64,000 nucleotides of DNA from Acephala macrosclerotiorum. Lineage: Eukaryota > Ascomycota > Leotiomycetes > Helotiales > Mollisiaceae. The stretch is from contig MU119204.1 of the NCBI GenBank assembly GCA_014904845.1, positions 1 to 64,000 on the forward strand. Reading direction: 5' to 3'. This document shows positions 47,144-58,689 of this stretch, one piece after another (the first letter of the stretch is position 1; the number at the start of each line of letters is the position of its first letter). Under the pieces are notes generated by a model, which did no database searches, had not been told where the DNA came from, and saw only the letters and a program-made list of their open reading frames with translations. The translations under genes were made by a program, and so were the position numbers.

Positions 47144-47920
47144 CCTCTACCTCTACCATCCTCCTCTCCCCTCGTCACCCCCCAATCTCCTCCACAACAT
47201 CACACCACACACGAAAGCATGAACGAGGACAACACGCACACACACAACACCACAACCAAAATACATCGAGACGAAACAAACCTGTCATTACGACACAACA
47301 CGAAAGAAAGGACAAGGTGTACATGGGGTCGAACACTACATAAGGGTGATGGTGTGGCTAGCTGTCTGCGTTTCGTTTATTTTGAAGATCGAGAAAGACG
47401 GCATTGCGGAGGCGTACTACTTATTTGATATTTCAGTTCTTGGGTTTAATGACTTGGGAAATCACTCATGCAAACGGCCAATTATTAGGTTTTGTTTGTT
47501 TAACAGATAGCATGGCATGGCATTCAGCGTCGGCGTCACATTCTATCTTTCAATCATACCCGCTCGATGCAACCATCTCAAGATGACACGACACACGCAC
47601 ACACACAAGAGGAGAAACGAAGGACTTCAAAAATATTGGGTTCCGAGACTAGGGATTACAGGTGTCAATTGAGAGGGATGTACAATAGTATTTTTTTTCT
47701 TCTTCTAATGATAAGCCTTTATGACTCAGTAGTCCTCTTCCAAGACAAAATGAGTGACATCGACAACGCAGGGTCCAAGGATTCTCTTACAGACCAATAA
47801 ACCTCATAGCATGTATGTATACTTCTTCAGTAACTAATAATAAGGACAGCATGGAAACTCGTCATGTGGTCGGGAGGCATACCGACAATGAGCAACAACG
47901 ATATCGATGTCGAGACCACC
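47144..47920. other. Intergenic region between convergent genes
   Basis: About 780 bases containing the 3' ends of the SCOC and the unknown minus-strand gene. ACAC-rich and T-rich stretches; no gene seen. Confidence 0.5.
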
Positions 47921-49680
47921 TCAATTCTCAATTTCACCAAGAGCAACTCTTTCACCATCCTGCTTCGCGCTAGTACGGGAGGCTTTTCGGAGAGATGGAG
48001 AGCTTCGTGGCTCATCCTCGTCGTCAATAACCTTGGCAGCTGCTGGAGTAACAACACGGGGTCTCTTGGTGCCAGCACTGTTGGTTGTTACAAAGGTCTG
48101 AGAAACAGCTCGAACGGCACTCTCGTTGATAGCAGCACTGGGTTCCGGTCCGAGTGTCGATTCCTGCATGTTCTCTTTGCGACTTTTGACACTGCTAATC
48201 CTTGTGGGCTTGAGCATTACCGTCGCATTTTGCCCTTCCGTCTCGGGATTGGGCTTAGCTGCCATGAGCGTATTGCCAAGTGCAGACCTGAGACTTCGCT
48301 CGAGGGAGTCACTGGCAACACGTTCAGCTGCTCCGGCCCCGGATGACCTGCGGGATACTCCAGCATTTGCAGTGGGTGGCGCAGTCACAGGAGTTCCTGT
48401 TCCAGTTTTAGGTGTATTTGAGGGTGCCTTGGGCATCATAGCTTCAATGAGCGAATCGTAAATACCAGGCATTGGCTCAGATGCAAAGGCTTGATTGGTG
48501 TTCTCCGTGATTTGCATCGGATCCGAGACTTGACGGCTGCTGCTGCCGCGGGATGCTGTATAATCTGGCATGGAAACGTCCGCAGAGGAACGTTGGCGCC
48601 AATGAGTGAAAGCAGAATGGTTGGATTCAGTGAAAGGGTCAAAGACAGGTTGTCTTTGGAATAGAGGAGGGTTCGGGGGTTGCATTGATCCAAATCCTGG
48701 GGGCGGGAATTGAGCACCTGGAGGAGGAAATAGTGCTCTAGTAGCTGGGTTTTGGCGCGGAGAATGGCTGTGTTCAATACTGTTGGCATCACGTCGCGGT
48801 GACATTTGCTGTGTTGCAAGGTAGGGACCGACGAGAGACACTTGACGCCACATAGTAGCATTAGGCCAAGCGATCGATGACGCCTCAAGGACATCTGCGA
48901 AAGAAGTTAGTACTGATGCACAAGGGTCGAGAATCATTGGCAAGTTTTAGGTACGCTGAAAACATACCAAGAGGAGCATGCTGGAATGAAAAAGAGACAA
49001 TATTCTTGATCCGTTCGAAAGGATATGATAAACCTTCTCGCGAAAACCCCTCTGCAATAACGACTTTGACACGACCAAGATCATCGGCAGGGTTCCAGTA
49101 GCTTTGTGATAGTAGCTCACGATGGAATGCCGGAAACGCGAGCTTCTCGAAATCGCCATTCTTGTTCAAATCTGGAATGCGTTAGATTTACGGATTTAGC
49201 TTCGGGGTGGGAGAACGTACCGATGCTCAGGTCAATAACTGTAGGCCATGGTCCAGATTGACCAAACCATTTCGACCTTCACCAAGTGTCAATATAGATA
49301 ACGACAGCGATGCTGAACACTCACGCTATAACTCTTCCATCAATAAACATGCGAGCTTCGAATAAGACATGGTCTGTGACCTTCTTCAAGTCTCTTAAGA
49401 CGCGACTGAACTCTGGATTCTGCCAGCAATGGATGGATACACGAAACGGAGCTCCGGCAGGAAGGCCTGGAATGAATGATGTGACGGTAGGAAGCAATTG
49501 TGGATTGAGTTGGAAGTTATGAGATTCTAGGCCACAGTCAGCTGCGTCTCACAGTTGGAAGCTTATTGTCTGCCAAAACCCACCTGGGTCTTGAATGACT
49601 TGGCATGATGTTTTGAACTCCTGCACAGGAATCTTGCTCGGGTCCGGGAACAGCAGGACATCCCAATTCTGGTAACGCAT
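47921..49680 (-). CDS. Uncharacterised conserved-looking fungal protein
   Basis: Minus-strand exons 49584-49680, 49325-49526, 49221-49276, 48968-49171, 47921-48894; 510 residues with all phases agreeing and normal donors, branch points and acceptors. The first ~200 residues look folded: MRYQNWDVLLFPDPSKIPVQ start, a GLPAGAPFRVSIHCW strand-like segment, FEARMFIDGRVIA, and a conserved-looking block RIKNIVSFSFQHAPLD with IAWPNATMW. The remaining ~300 residues are disordered, Pro/Ser-rich with SP/TP sites, and end in basic and acidic patches (KRPRVV, DDEDE). I do not recognise a family or catalytic motif. The arrangement suggests a nuclear or scaffolding protein, but that is only an inference. 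The start is the ATG directly before the first folded segment; upstream in-frame sequence has no support. Confidence 0.72.
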
Positions 49681-50216
49681 CTCTTCGACCTTTGAGAAGA
49701 ATCCAAGTGGTCTATATGGTAGTGAAGTTACGAGACCTTCTCTCCACAGAGATAGCAAACTGAGAGTTGCAAACAAAAGAGAATTGTAACTTTGAAAGAG
49801 TTGGTCAGCGAAGATATGAAGAAGGCACCCTCTGCAAGATTGAGGTCGGCTTCCAGAGGGAAGGAACGGATAGAGCTGCTCCACAGGAAGCGACACTCGC
49901 CAACAAAACCTCCCAGCATAACCACCTTATCTAAAGTGAAGCAAGAAGAGTGTACTATATTGCTTCTAATGAACTTCCGGAAATACAGTTTCCGGTCCTT
50001 TTTTATCATCAGAAGACTAGATGCAGATCTACTAAGACACGATAAGATTTCCAGGACGGATGATCGTACAGGACTCCACTATGCTAGAGCTTAATTTGTC
50101 TGTCACAAAACTTCGCAACACAACATCGATCATGCCTCAAAAGTAGCCTTTCATGTTTGCTGCAGTAGCCTTGGCATAGATGCTGAACTGCTATGTACAA
50201 CTGCATTGGTATTGAT
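49681..50216. other. Intergenic region
   Basis: About 540 bases upstream of the unknown gene and downstream of NDUFB8, both minus strand. No feature recognised. Confidence 0.5.
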
Positions 50217-50856
50217 CTACTCATCGCCAGGAGCTTTTGCCTACACATAATCAGTCATGGCCTTGTGAATAAATGCTATGTCAACTTACCCTAACAGCGT
50301 TTGGTCCACCTAGTTCCCTCTCCAATCCGCCCTCAAACTCTCTTGGCGCGGACTGTTTATCCGGGTATGACATTGCCACCACACCGCAAAGTCCAAAAAC
50401 GGCTGCAACGAAACATCCAATCTGGAAAAGACCTTTGCCTGGCTTTGTGTGCGTGTATTCCTCCGGCGAGAACATGCCTAGAATATCGTTGTCCTCGTGT
50501 ACTGGCTCTCCATAGTTTCGACGCTCTTGCTTATCCCACCAGTCTGCATGCGGATCGCGGAATTGTCGTTTGACTGGAGGTGGGTTGACATAGCCTCCGT
50601 TCTATGCAATCGGTCAGATCGTGCTTGGGGTAGGATCTAGAAATACCAACCATTCCAGGATCCTCAGCGTCAGTCTGAAGATTATGTCAGTACAGCAACC
50701 TGAGCTCTTCAGGCACTCAGCACTCACCAAGTGAGGGTAGTCCGGTCCAGGCGACGTAGCTTGTGCGGCCCCTCGTTGCTGGACGAGAGCTGCTCGTCGA
50801 GCCATGGGCATCGTTGCTCGCAGTGGACGCGCTGTTGCAAGTCGTCGGGAAAGCAT
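50217..50856 (-). CDS. NADH:ubiquinone oxidoreductase (complex I) subunit NDUFB8
   Basis: Minus-strand exons 50728-50856, 50651-50674 (24 nt), 50290-50601, 50217-50240 (24 nt with stop); 162 residues. The N-terminus is Arg-rich without acidic residues (MLSRRLATARPLRATMPMARR), a mitochondrial import signal. The mature part has the family motif DWWDKQERRNYGEPVHED followed by DILGMFSPEEYTH and one membrane-spanning helix (FQIGCFVAAVFGLCGVVAMSY). This matches the NDUFB8/ASHI subunit, the 20.1-kDa subunit of Neurospora. It is an accessory protein of the proton-pumping membrane arm of complex I in the inner mitochondrial membrane. The gene is unusual for having two 24-nt exons. It is divergent from SWR1. 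Confidence 0.9.
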
Positions 50857-51308
50857 CTTGAGATGTTGTCAGAATGTTCGGGTTTAATTGTACTAAAGCT
50901 TCAGGGATTTACCTTTGCTGTCACCAAGAATGCTCAATTGCATCGAAATCGCTCTTGCAAGAGCTCGTCAGAGTCTCTTTCGAGGTTGCGGAATCGCGCT
51001 AGCAGCCTAAGGCCACAGTCAGTGCTTTTATCCAGATCAATTCGGCCGATTTATCGTTTCACACCATCGCCCTATCCTTCTCCGGCGATACTAGATAGAT
51101 TCACTCTCTAGCTCCCCACGGCCACACCACTCCAGAGACTAGGCTTGTCTTCAACCCTGCCGAATGAAAATCACTATTGACAACATCAAAATCGCACGTT
51201 TTCGTCAACAGCCGGCGCAACTGAGGCTCTGGACATGCGCGAACCACATTGCAGAGATCTCCAGGACAATACGCATCTTCCGAAGTAATTTTCGTCGACC
51301 TAGATGTA
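50857..51308. other. Divergent promoter region between NDUFB8 and SWR1
   Basis: About 450 bases between two divergent start codons, probably holding both promoters. A short plus-strand open frame (51164-51358) begins at an ATG in another frame and overlaps the SWR1 start; it could be a 5' exon or an upstream ORF. Confidence 0.45.
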
Positions 51309-54300
51309 ATGATCATCAAAACCACGATAGTGCCTTGCCCCCTCTCACGAAATTATGACACAGACCGCGTCGGATACGCCAGAAGACCAAAAAATATACG
51401 GTATGCAAGGCTCTACAAAGCTGTTCACAACAACACAACTGATCGGATATTGCAACTAGACTTACCTCAAGATGATAACGAAGTACCAAAAACGAATGGA
51501 CATCACGATGAAAATACTGCGGAAGGGGAGCCTCCCAGCAAGAGGCGTCGAGTCAGCGAGAGCTTGCCTCCTACGAAGAAACCGAAGCCCGAGTCGCCAC
51601 CTTGGAAGAAAGCTGTCGCAGAAGGACCTTCTTCATTCACGCAGAATGGCAGAAGAAAATCAGGGCGCGTAAATCAGATACCCCTCGAGTTACAACCGCC
51701 ATCCAACAAGAGGCAAACAAGAGGTGCGGTCCAGAAGACGTACTCGGCGAAAAGCAAAAATGGGAACGCAAACAGACACAGCTCACCGTTTCAGGCACGA
51801 GATATACCTGCTACGTCAATGAATGGGTCTAAGAAACCTAGCTCTGCCAGCACAAGTACTTCACATCAACCTCCGAAATCCCCCGCCAAACTCGTATCCC
51901 CAAAACGGCCACATCGAAAGTCTATGCCTAGCGAACAGCCTGCTACTCCAGTACGCTCGAGTATAAAGTCATCGACACCAAAGAATCCTCAATCAGCTCC
52001 GATACAAGCTCGTCAGGCTAAGACTCGACGTTCAGGGAAAGTTGAAGAAATAGTGGATAATGAAGAACCAGTTCAACCCCAGCATCCCAAACCTGAGGAT
52101 TCACATGGACCAAGTCCCAGGGCTGCACTTGCTAGAATCAAATTCCGCGTCAAGCCTCCATCTCTGCCAATCATCCACCCTGGCTTGGTTCTGCCGCGGC
52201 CACGACGATATGCCACTCTGGACGAGTTCTTCGAAAAGGGGGCAGAAATACATGTCGATGAAGGAGGTCTGTTTCATCCAGAAGAGGCTTCTGAGTATAC
52301 TTCAGAGCAAATAGCGAACGATGTCGATGTCGTCTTACGGGCAGAGAAAGCTGCAGAACCGGGTGGAGTTCTAAGCGCTGGTATAAGTACCGCCTATCAA
52401 CCTGAAGAGTCGGAACCCATTCCTCAACAGTATGCTCACCAGGATCATATGGTTAGAGCGGCGATAGAGTTCCGGAGGTTGATGCTCATAGAACAGAGGA
52501 AGCATCGAGCAGCTGCCAAGCGTCTTGCAGAAGCATGTCGAGATGAATACCGGCGGAGACAACCTAAGACGGCCGAGCAACTAGAGGCAGAAGAGAGGGA
52601 GGCCAACAAAGCTCGCTATACCATTGTGGTGAAAGCGCTTAAGAGTACTTGGGACAACGTGAAGGCTGAAGTGAATAGGCGACGTCTACTCGAATGGGAA
52701 GTGCAAGAGCAAGCCCGAGTACGGAAGGCTCTGAGCGAGGCTGTAGACATATCAACACAGAAATTACAAGCACGGAGAGCCCGCACGGAAACAGATGACG
52801 ACTCTGACGCTTCCAATGGGGATGGCGAATCAGCATCTAGTGGAGAAGCAGAGTCCGACTCCGAGGATGGGGAGAGCAACATGTCCTCATCAGATTCCGA
52901 GGCTGATGAGGACCAACCTAAAGCTGATGTCGCAGACGACGAACACCTGACGGTTGAGCAGCTCCGAGAGAAATATGCCGCAATGGAAGAGCTTGCAAGG
53001 GAATCTCAGGACGTAGATATGGCGGATGTAGAGGATGGACCAACCACCGATATTGACCAGGAAGCCACGCGCGATCTAGAGGGAACTTTCGACGGCAGTG
53101 ATGAGTCTGTCGACATGGACGATGACATGGGCTCAAGCGACGAAGACCGGGAGAGTGAAGAGGATGAAGACATGGACAGCGATGAAGATGACGAAAGCAC
53201 ACCGCGAGGCATGCTTGGATTCTTAGCTCCTTCTGAATTGAAGGATATCGAGCTTGGTCAAGTTCTACCTGATTCTGAGGCTATCGATGAGGAAGACGAG
53301 GTTTCCCTTGTGCCTGATGGAACCCCCACAGCCACGTCAATCCAATCCGGTGACAAGGCTGTTGTCAAAGAAGACCAAGACGTTGGGACTTCTCTACCTG
53401 CTGAGGAGCCACTAACACACATTTCAACACAACTCGGCGAAGAAGAGCCTGGAGTGGAACGCCGCCTCGACGCAACCCCATCTATGGACACCACCATGCC
53501 TTCCAAGCGGATCGATGCCAACGTACTCGTCACTAGTCCTGGTCAGAGCAGTGAGCCTACCCCCAGGACGACGGAGACTAAGCCTTCCGAGGCGGATTCC
53601 GCTTCGTCTGTAGAGCTCCACCAAACCAGTCGTCAGGTTACTCAAAGTGCTACACCACAGCCAAACAATCAGCTAAAAACCCCTGTTCCTTTTCTTCTAC
53701 GAGGTACCCTTCGAGAATATCAACACTATGGGCTTGATTGGCTTGCTGGCCTCTATGCCAATAACACCAACGGTATCTTGGCGGATGAAATGGGCCTCGG
53801 AAAGACAATTCAGACGATAGCACTCCTAGCGCACCTCGCTACTGAGCACGAGGCATGGGGTCCTCATTTGGTCATCGTCCCAACAAGTGTTATTTTGAAT
53901 TGGGAAATGGAGTTCAAGAAATGGTGTCCAGGTTTCAAAATACTTACTTATTACGGAACTCAAGAAGAGCGAAAGAGAAAGCGTCTGGGATGGAAGACAG
54001 AGGATGCTTGGAACGTGTGCATCACGTCCTATCAGATCATTATACATGACCAGCAGGTGTTCAAGCGCCGGCGATGGCATTACATGATCCTTGATGAAGC
54101 ACACAACATTAAAAACTTCAACTCTCAGCGATGGCAGGTCATGCTCACTTTCAATACACGAGCACGTCTCCTCTTGACTGGAACTCCACTTCAGAACAAC
54201 TTGAATGAACTCTGGTCATTACTTTATTTCCTGATGCCTCCTGATGGAACTACCCAAGGAGTGGGAGGTTTTGCCGATCTTAAAGAGTTTCAAGATTGGT

Positions 54301-56321
54301 TTAAGAAGCCGTCGGAGCAAATTCTTGAGCACGGTCGTGAGCATATGGACGATGAAGCACGAGAAATCATCAGCAAACTTCACAAGCTTCTTCGGCCGTA
54401 TCTGCTTAGGAGGCTAAAGGCAGATGTTGAAAAGCAAATGCCGGCTAAGTACGAGCATGTTGAATTTTGTCGTCTTTCCAAGAGACAACGAGAATTATAC
54501 GATGGCTTCCTGAGCAGAGGAGACACTCGAGAAACTCTTGCTGGGGGCAACTACCTGTCCATCATCAACTGTTTGATGCAGCTGCGGAAAGTTTGCAATC
54601 ATCCAGACTTGTTTGTTGACCGACCGATCATGACATCTTTTCCTATGGAGAAATCAGCTGTTGCAGATTTCGAGATAAAAGAATTGCTAGTACGCAGGCG
54701 CCTTCTTCGAGAGGATCCGATGTCGAAAGCAAGCCTCGAGTTTCTCAACCTGGTGCCTACCAAGCACGAGCGCTTCTCAGCTTCTATGACTGTGAGGAGT
54801 GCGCAGTATTCTGCTCAGCGTCAGCTCATGGACATGCGAGAGGCTCAGCGTATACGAGCACAGAACGCATTCACACACCTCGACCCAACAACTGCTAGAT
54901 CTAATTTGGTCTACCTCGATAGCGCATCACGATGGGGGCGATTTGAAGAGCTCCAGCACACCGTCTACTTGAACGCTCTTAGACGACAACAAAAACCAAT
55001 GTATGGTACTCAGCTGATTGAAAGACTTACGCTTGGTATCAATGACCGCCCCTTGCGACAGCAACCGAAGCGGCGAGATCAGATGTTGACTTGGTTGGAA
55101 ACAAGATCGCCTGCCTTGATGGCAATGGTCCCAACTCTTGCATCCCGATCCGAAGCTTTGAACAGTACGATTCGGAAATTCGCCTGTGTAACTCCTCCGG
55201 TCATTGCAAGAGACATGAGCTCACTGATACTCGGTCCCAAAGGAGTTCAGACCGTACAACAGTCCGTTGACAAGTCCGTTGTTGACCCATTCCATGAGGC
55301 ACGGATGAGACTGTCCATTCAATTTCCTGACAAGCGATTACTACAGTACGATTGTGGTAAGCTGCAGACTTTGGACAAGCTCCTACGCAAGTTGCAAGCC
55401 GGTGGCCATCGCGCCCTCATTTTCACACAAATGACGAAAGTCTTGGACATCTTAGAACAATTTCTCAATATCCATGGTCACAAGTACCTTCGCCTTGACG
55501 GAAACACCAAAGTTGAGCAGCGACAAATTCTGACGGATCGTTTCAACAATGATACTCGTATTCTTGCCTTTATTCTATCCAGTAGATCTGGTGGTCTGGG
55601 TATCAACCTTACCGGAGCTGACACTGTCATCTTTTATGACCTTGATTGGAATCCTGCTATGGATAAGCAGTGTCAAGACCGATGTCATCGTATTGGACAA
55701 ACACGAGACGTGCACATCTATCGTTTGGTCTCGGAGCACACCATCGAAGCGAATATTCTGCGAAAGGCAAACCAAAAGCGGATGTTGGATGATGTCGTTA
55801 TACAAGAAGGAGAGTTCACGACAGACTACTTCAACAAAGTGGCTGTCCGCGATGTCATTGAAGAAGACAATGATCTAATGGATGGTGATGCCGCTGCCAA
55901 CGCTGCTATGGACCGAGTCCTTGGCGGACCTTCTAACGATCACGAAATGTCGCGGGTGCTCGCTCAAGCTGAGGATCGCGAGGATGTAGCAGCTGCAAAG
56001 GTAGCCGAGCGTGAAATTGTGCAGACCGATGCAGCGGACTTTGACGAAAATGCTGCAACAGCTACTGCCACTCCTGCTGGTATTGGAACACCTAGAGAAG
56101 GCGACCCCCCTGGCCCAACCGAAGATACCCCTGTCGTTGACGATGTGACAGAAGTGAAGGAGGAAGATGAAATCAATGCATGGGGCGAACGCGTTCGTTC
56201 CACTGACGATTACATGTTGGACTACATGACTGCTCAACTCAAGGACACTCCAATCGAGCTGCCTAAGGACAAGAGCAAAAGTAAGAAGGGGAGAGACCAC
56301 CGTTCTCATAGAGCCAGATGA
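51309..56321 (+). CDS. swr1: SWR1 chromatin-remodelling ATPase
   Basis: An intronless frame of 1670 residues from the first in-frame ATG; the frame stays open upstream to at least 51249, so the true N-terminus is unsure. A Ser/Lys-rich N-terminus is followed by an HSA segment (AAKRLAEACRDEYRRRQ) and strongly acidic blocks that bind H2A.Z-H2B dimers. The Snf2 helicase starts with ADEMGLGKT (~826), DEAH (~929) and the large INO80/SWR1-type insertion between the two lobes. Motif VI is in HRIGQTRDVHIYRLV (~1460). SWR1 exchanges H2A for H2A.Z in nucleosomes near promoters in a multi-subunit nuclear complex including the Rvb1/Rvb2 and actin modules. Long insertion plus the DVHIYRLVSEHTIEANILRK tail separates it from INO80 and ISWI. 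Length is normal for fungal orthologues. Confidence 0.95.
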   Translation: MIIKTTIVPCPLSRNYDTDRVGYARRPKNIRYARLYKAVHNNTTDRILQLDLPQDDNEVPKTNGHHDENTAEGEPPSKRRRVSESLPPTKKPKPESPPWKKAVAEGPSSFTQNGRRKSGRVNQIPLELQPPSNKRQTRGAVQKTYSAKSKNGNANRHSSPFQARDIPATSMNGSKKPSSASTSTSHQPPKSPAKLVSPKRPHRKSMPSEQPATPVRSSIKSSTPKNPQSAPIQARQAKTRRSGKVEEIVDNEEPVQPQHPKPEDSHGPSPRAALARIKFRVKPPSLPIIHPGLVLPRPRRYATLDEFFEKGAEIHVDEGGLFHPEEASEYTSEQIANDVDVVLRAEKAAEPGGVLSAGISTAYQPEESEPIPQQYAHQDHMVRAAIEFRRLMLIEQRKHRAAAKRLAEACRDEYRRRQPKTAEQLEAEEREANKARYTIVVKALKSTWDNVKAEVNRRRLLEWEVQEQARVRKALSEAVDISTQKLQARRARTETDDDSDASNGDGESASSGEAESDSEDGESNMSSSDSEADEDQPKADVADDEHLTVEQLREKYAAMEELARESQDVDMADVEDGPTTDIDQEATRDLEGTFDGSDESVDMDDDMGSSDEDRESEEDEDMDSDEDDESTPRGMLGFLAPSELKDIELGQVLPDSEAIDEEDEVSLVPDGTPTATSIQSGDKAVVKEDQDVGTSLPAEEPLTHISTQLGEEEPGVERRLDATPSMDTTMPSKRIDANVLVTSPGQSSEPTPRTTETKPSEADSASSVELHQTSRQVTQSATPQPNNQLKTPVPFLLRGTLREYQHYGLDWLAGLYANNTNGILADEMGLGKTIQTIALLAHLATEHEAWGPHLVIVPTSVILNWEMEFKKWCPGFKILTYYGTQEERKRKRLGWKTEDAWNVCITSYQIIIHDQQVFKRRRWHYMILDEAHNIKNFNSQRWQVMLTFNTRARLLLTGTPLQNNLNELWSLLYFLMPPDGTTQGVGGFADLKEFQDWFKKPSEQILEHGREHMDDEAREIISKLHKLLRPYLLRRLKADVEKQMPAKYEHVEFCRLSKRQRELYDGFLSRGDTRETLAGGNYLSIINCLMQLRKVCNHPDLFVDRPIMTSFPMEKSAVADFEIKELLVRRRLLREDPMSKASLEFLNLVPTKHERFSASMTVRSAQYSAQRQLMDMREAQRIRAQNAFTHLDPTTARSNLVYLDSASRWGRFEELQHTVYLNALRRQQKPMYGTQLIERLTLGINDRPLRQQPKRRDQMLTWLETRSPALMAMVPTLASRSEALNSTIRKFACVTPPVIARDMSSLILGPKGVQTVQQSVDKSVVDPFHEARMRLSIQFPDKRLLQYDCGKLQTLDKLLRKLQAGGHRALIFTQMTKVLDILEQFLNIHGHKYLRLDGNTKVEQRQILTDRFNNDTRILAFILSSRSGGLGINLTGADTVIFYDLDWNPAMDKQCQDRCHRIGQTRDVHIYRLVSEHTIEANILRKANQKRMLDDVVIQEGEFTTDYFNKVAVRDVIEEDNDLMDGDAAANAAMDRVLGGPSNDHEMSRVLAQAEDREDVAAAKVAEREIVQTDAADFDENAATATATPAGIGTPREGDPPGPTEDTPVVDDVTEVKEEDEINAWGERVRSTDDYMLDYMTAQLKDTPIELPKDKSKSKKGRDHRSHRAR

Positions 56322-57396
56322 ATGTCCGTCCCTTTGTAAATTATTATTTTGGTTTCAGCGAGCATGTTTGATTAGAAGACGGGCTATGTGTATATGAACA
56401 TTGGACGAAAAGGGGTCAGGACAACATCGCATAAATGGAGTTTGCTGCATAGGGTGCCAATCGGTTTTGACACCTCCGGCAAGGAAAATGAGATGGTATA
56501 GAATAGTAATTACCCAGACATGGCTTGTTAACTTAATGTTGATACATCTTGCAGTCCGTACCGCTCTCCAAATATCGGTTCTTCAACCCACAAGAGAACT
56601 GTTATCATGAAAATTATCAACTTCCCAGCAGGGACATTCCACGAAATTCGCCATCTGCTACCCGACTGAACTCCCGAGGTACAATTTTCGATGGCAGGCG
56701 GTGTCTCTCCTCCCATCTATCGGAGATAAACCGGATATCTTGCCTTTTCTTTCCCCAAGACATGCCAGCTTTCCCACGCATCAATTGAGAAGCAGCCAAT
56801 CACTTTCCTCCCATCGCTATGCCGCCGCATTAATCGTGCATATTTTGTGCAGGGACAACACCTTTGATTTCACATTTGCTGACAACGCAGCAAGGCTGCG
56901 GAGGCTACCTCCACACGACCATGCCATTTTCTGGATGGACCGGCACACTATTGTTAAGACCGCCTCTGCCATCTTTCTTTTCTCATCTCAAATGTATCGT
57001 ACAAGTCCAGAATCACCGAGTGCCATCTTTTCTACAACTTGCGCAGAGCCAGAATTAGGACGAAAGCGACTTGAAGTCATTGCGGAGATATCTCCGCGTC
57101 GATCGAGGCTGACAAACAGCCTTCCGAGGTTCCCGAGAGAATTCCCAGGTCGATATCGCGAGCTGACAGAGAATTGCTGACGCCGCGATTCTCGTGGTAG
57201 GGTTCCACTGCACCGATTCTACAATTCGAATCTTGGTGGCGGGACTCTTTCGGTCGCAAGATTGAAACCCTTGAGTCTGGGGCCAGGTACCATCCAGGAA
57301 CTGCAGCTGCTGTGACTTCGGGTAAAAGAGAAAACCTAGTTCAAGACCTCTCTGGAAACTATCATAAGCTTTCCAATTGTCCAGCATCTCCGCAAA
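56322..57396. other. Intergenic region
   Basis: About 1.07 kb with the SWR1 3' end and the promoter of the wax-synthase-like gene. A 159-codon open frame (56701-57180) has no recognisable motif and is not called. Confidence 0.45.
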
Positions 57397-58533
57397 ATGA
57401 ATACTTCGTATTCACCGATTCCAATTGCGGACCTACCGCCTGCAGTTGAGCAGATGGGCCATGATTTCGTGAAAGCGGCCGCCTTTCTTCTCGTACCCAC
57501 GGAGCTTTTATACTTCTCTATATATTTCCATACGAAAGGATACCAGAAACTTTACCGAAATTTGACTTTTCTCTCACTCGCGACCTTTTGGATCGCTCCA
57601 TACTTTGCTCCAATTTCTTGCGGACCAGCAAGATGTCTCCAACACTTCGCCAGTATATCCCAATCGCCCATACTTTGGGAGCCAGATTTACTAATGCTCT
57701 CCAGTTGCAATCGGGACAATGAAGCTCCTAGATATATGGGCGCGCAGACACGAACTTCCAACCTACACAGCGGGGAGAAGACCGCCAGACTGGTTGTTCG
57801 CCCTCATTGTTTTGACTGAACTTCGATACGAGTCTTTCGAACCGAACCATGTCAGGGTGCCGCGGAACCAGGAAAACTTCAATGAGTCGCTGCAACTTGG
57901 GGTTCACACTATTGCATTCGCTTTTCTGCAAGCTCTACCACAGAATCTGCCGACTATCCTTGCTTGGGAAGTGCTGTTGGCAATATATATCATCTGGACA
58001 AGTATCCAGTTGCTCGTTCGATACAAGAGTAGTCCAGCTCTGTTTGGCCCATTGTATTTGGCAGATAGTCTGACTGGGTTTTGGTAAGAATTCTGCAGGA
58101 TTTAAATTTGAATGTCTGTGCTGATGCTGACTCCCCTAGGTCGGAAACATGGCATAACGCCTTCGCATCGCCCTGCACTTCTTTAGCATATGCGCCTCTG
58201 AGATACGGGCTTCCAAAGCACGGTGTACCAGTTGTGGTAGCACGCTCCCTTGGCGTTCTTGGAGCATTCGGTCTGATGGGACTGTTCCATATATATGCTC
58301 TCTACCCAATCTTGGACCATGAAGCTCTGATTCGGATTGGGGTATTCTTCCTTTTGAATGGAATAGCCACGGTCTCCGAAACAGCAATATGGGGGCACAA
58401 GAAACATTGGGTGAAAGCTGTGTTGGCGTGGGTATTTCAGACGGCGCTTGCAACTTGGGCTGCTGCTGGGATGAATATCCCCAATGGATTGTCAAGGATC
58501 CGGTGGAGGGAGATTTGCGATGTGCCATATTGA
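57397..58533 (+). CDS. Wax-synthase-like membrane acyltransferase (MBOAT_2 domain)
   Basis: Exons 57397-57652, 57705-58083, 58140-58533; 342 residues. The protein has about eight hydrophobic segments. After the first intron the frame enters the conserved block GTMKLLDIWARRHELP. ELRYESFEPNHVRVP follows and then the catalytic-type segment DSLTGFWSETWHNAFASP, spanning the second intron, in which FW..xWHN is the family signature with the probable catalytic His. The C-terminal half contains GVLGAFGLMGLFH with a second conserved His. Members of this family acylate alcohols, sterols or secondary-metabolite hydroxyls, for example acetyltransferases in terpenoid and trichothecene-like pathways. No partner enzymes are adjacent, so the substrate is unknown. 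Both introns have tactaat or ctgatgctga branch signals. It is convergent with a broken methyltransferase gene. Confidence 0.86.
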
Positions 58534-58689
58534 TGATCGTGATCGGAAGGAAGAGATACTGCTTGGGTAGCATTTGGTATTGATGTGTGCTGATATTGAG
58601 GTACCGATATTGATCGTTAGAGTGAGACCCTCTTTGCAAACCCAGAAGACGCCTAGAATGAACCGTTTGGTCTTCTCGTGATATTCGAT

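Noticed and set aside
56701..57180. 159-codon plus-strand frame after SWR1
   Set aside because: No domain, signal peptide or splice context; composition looks like non-coding sequence read in frame.
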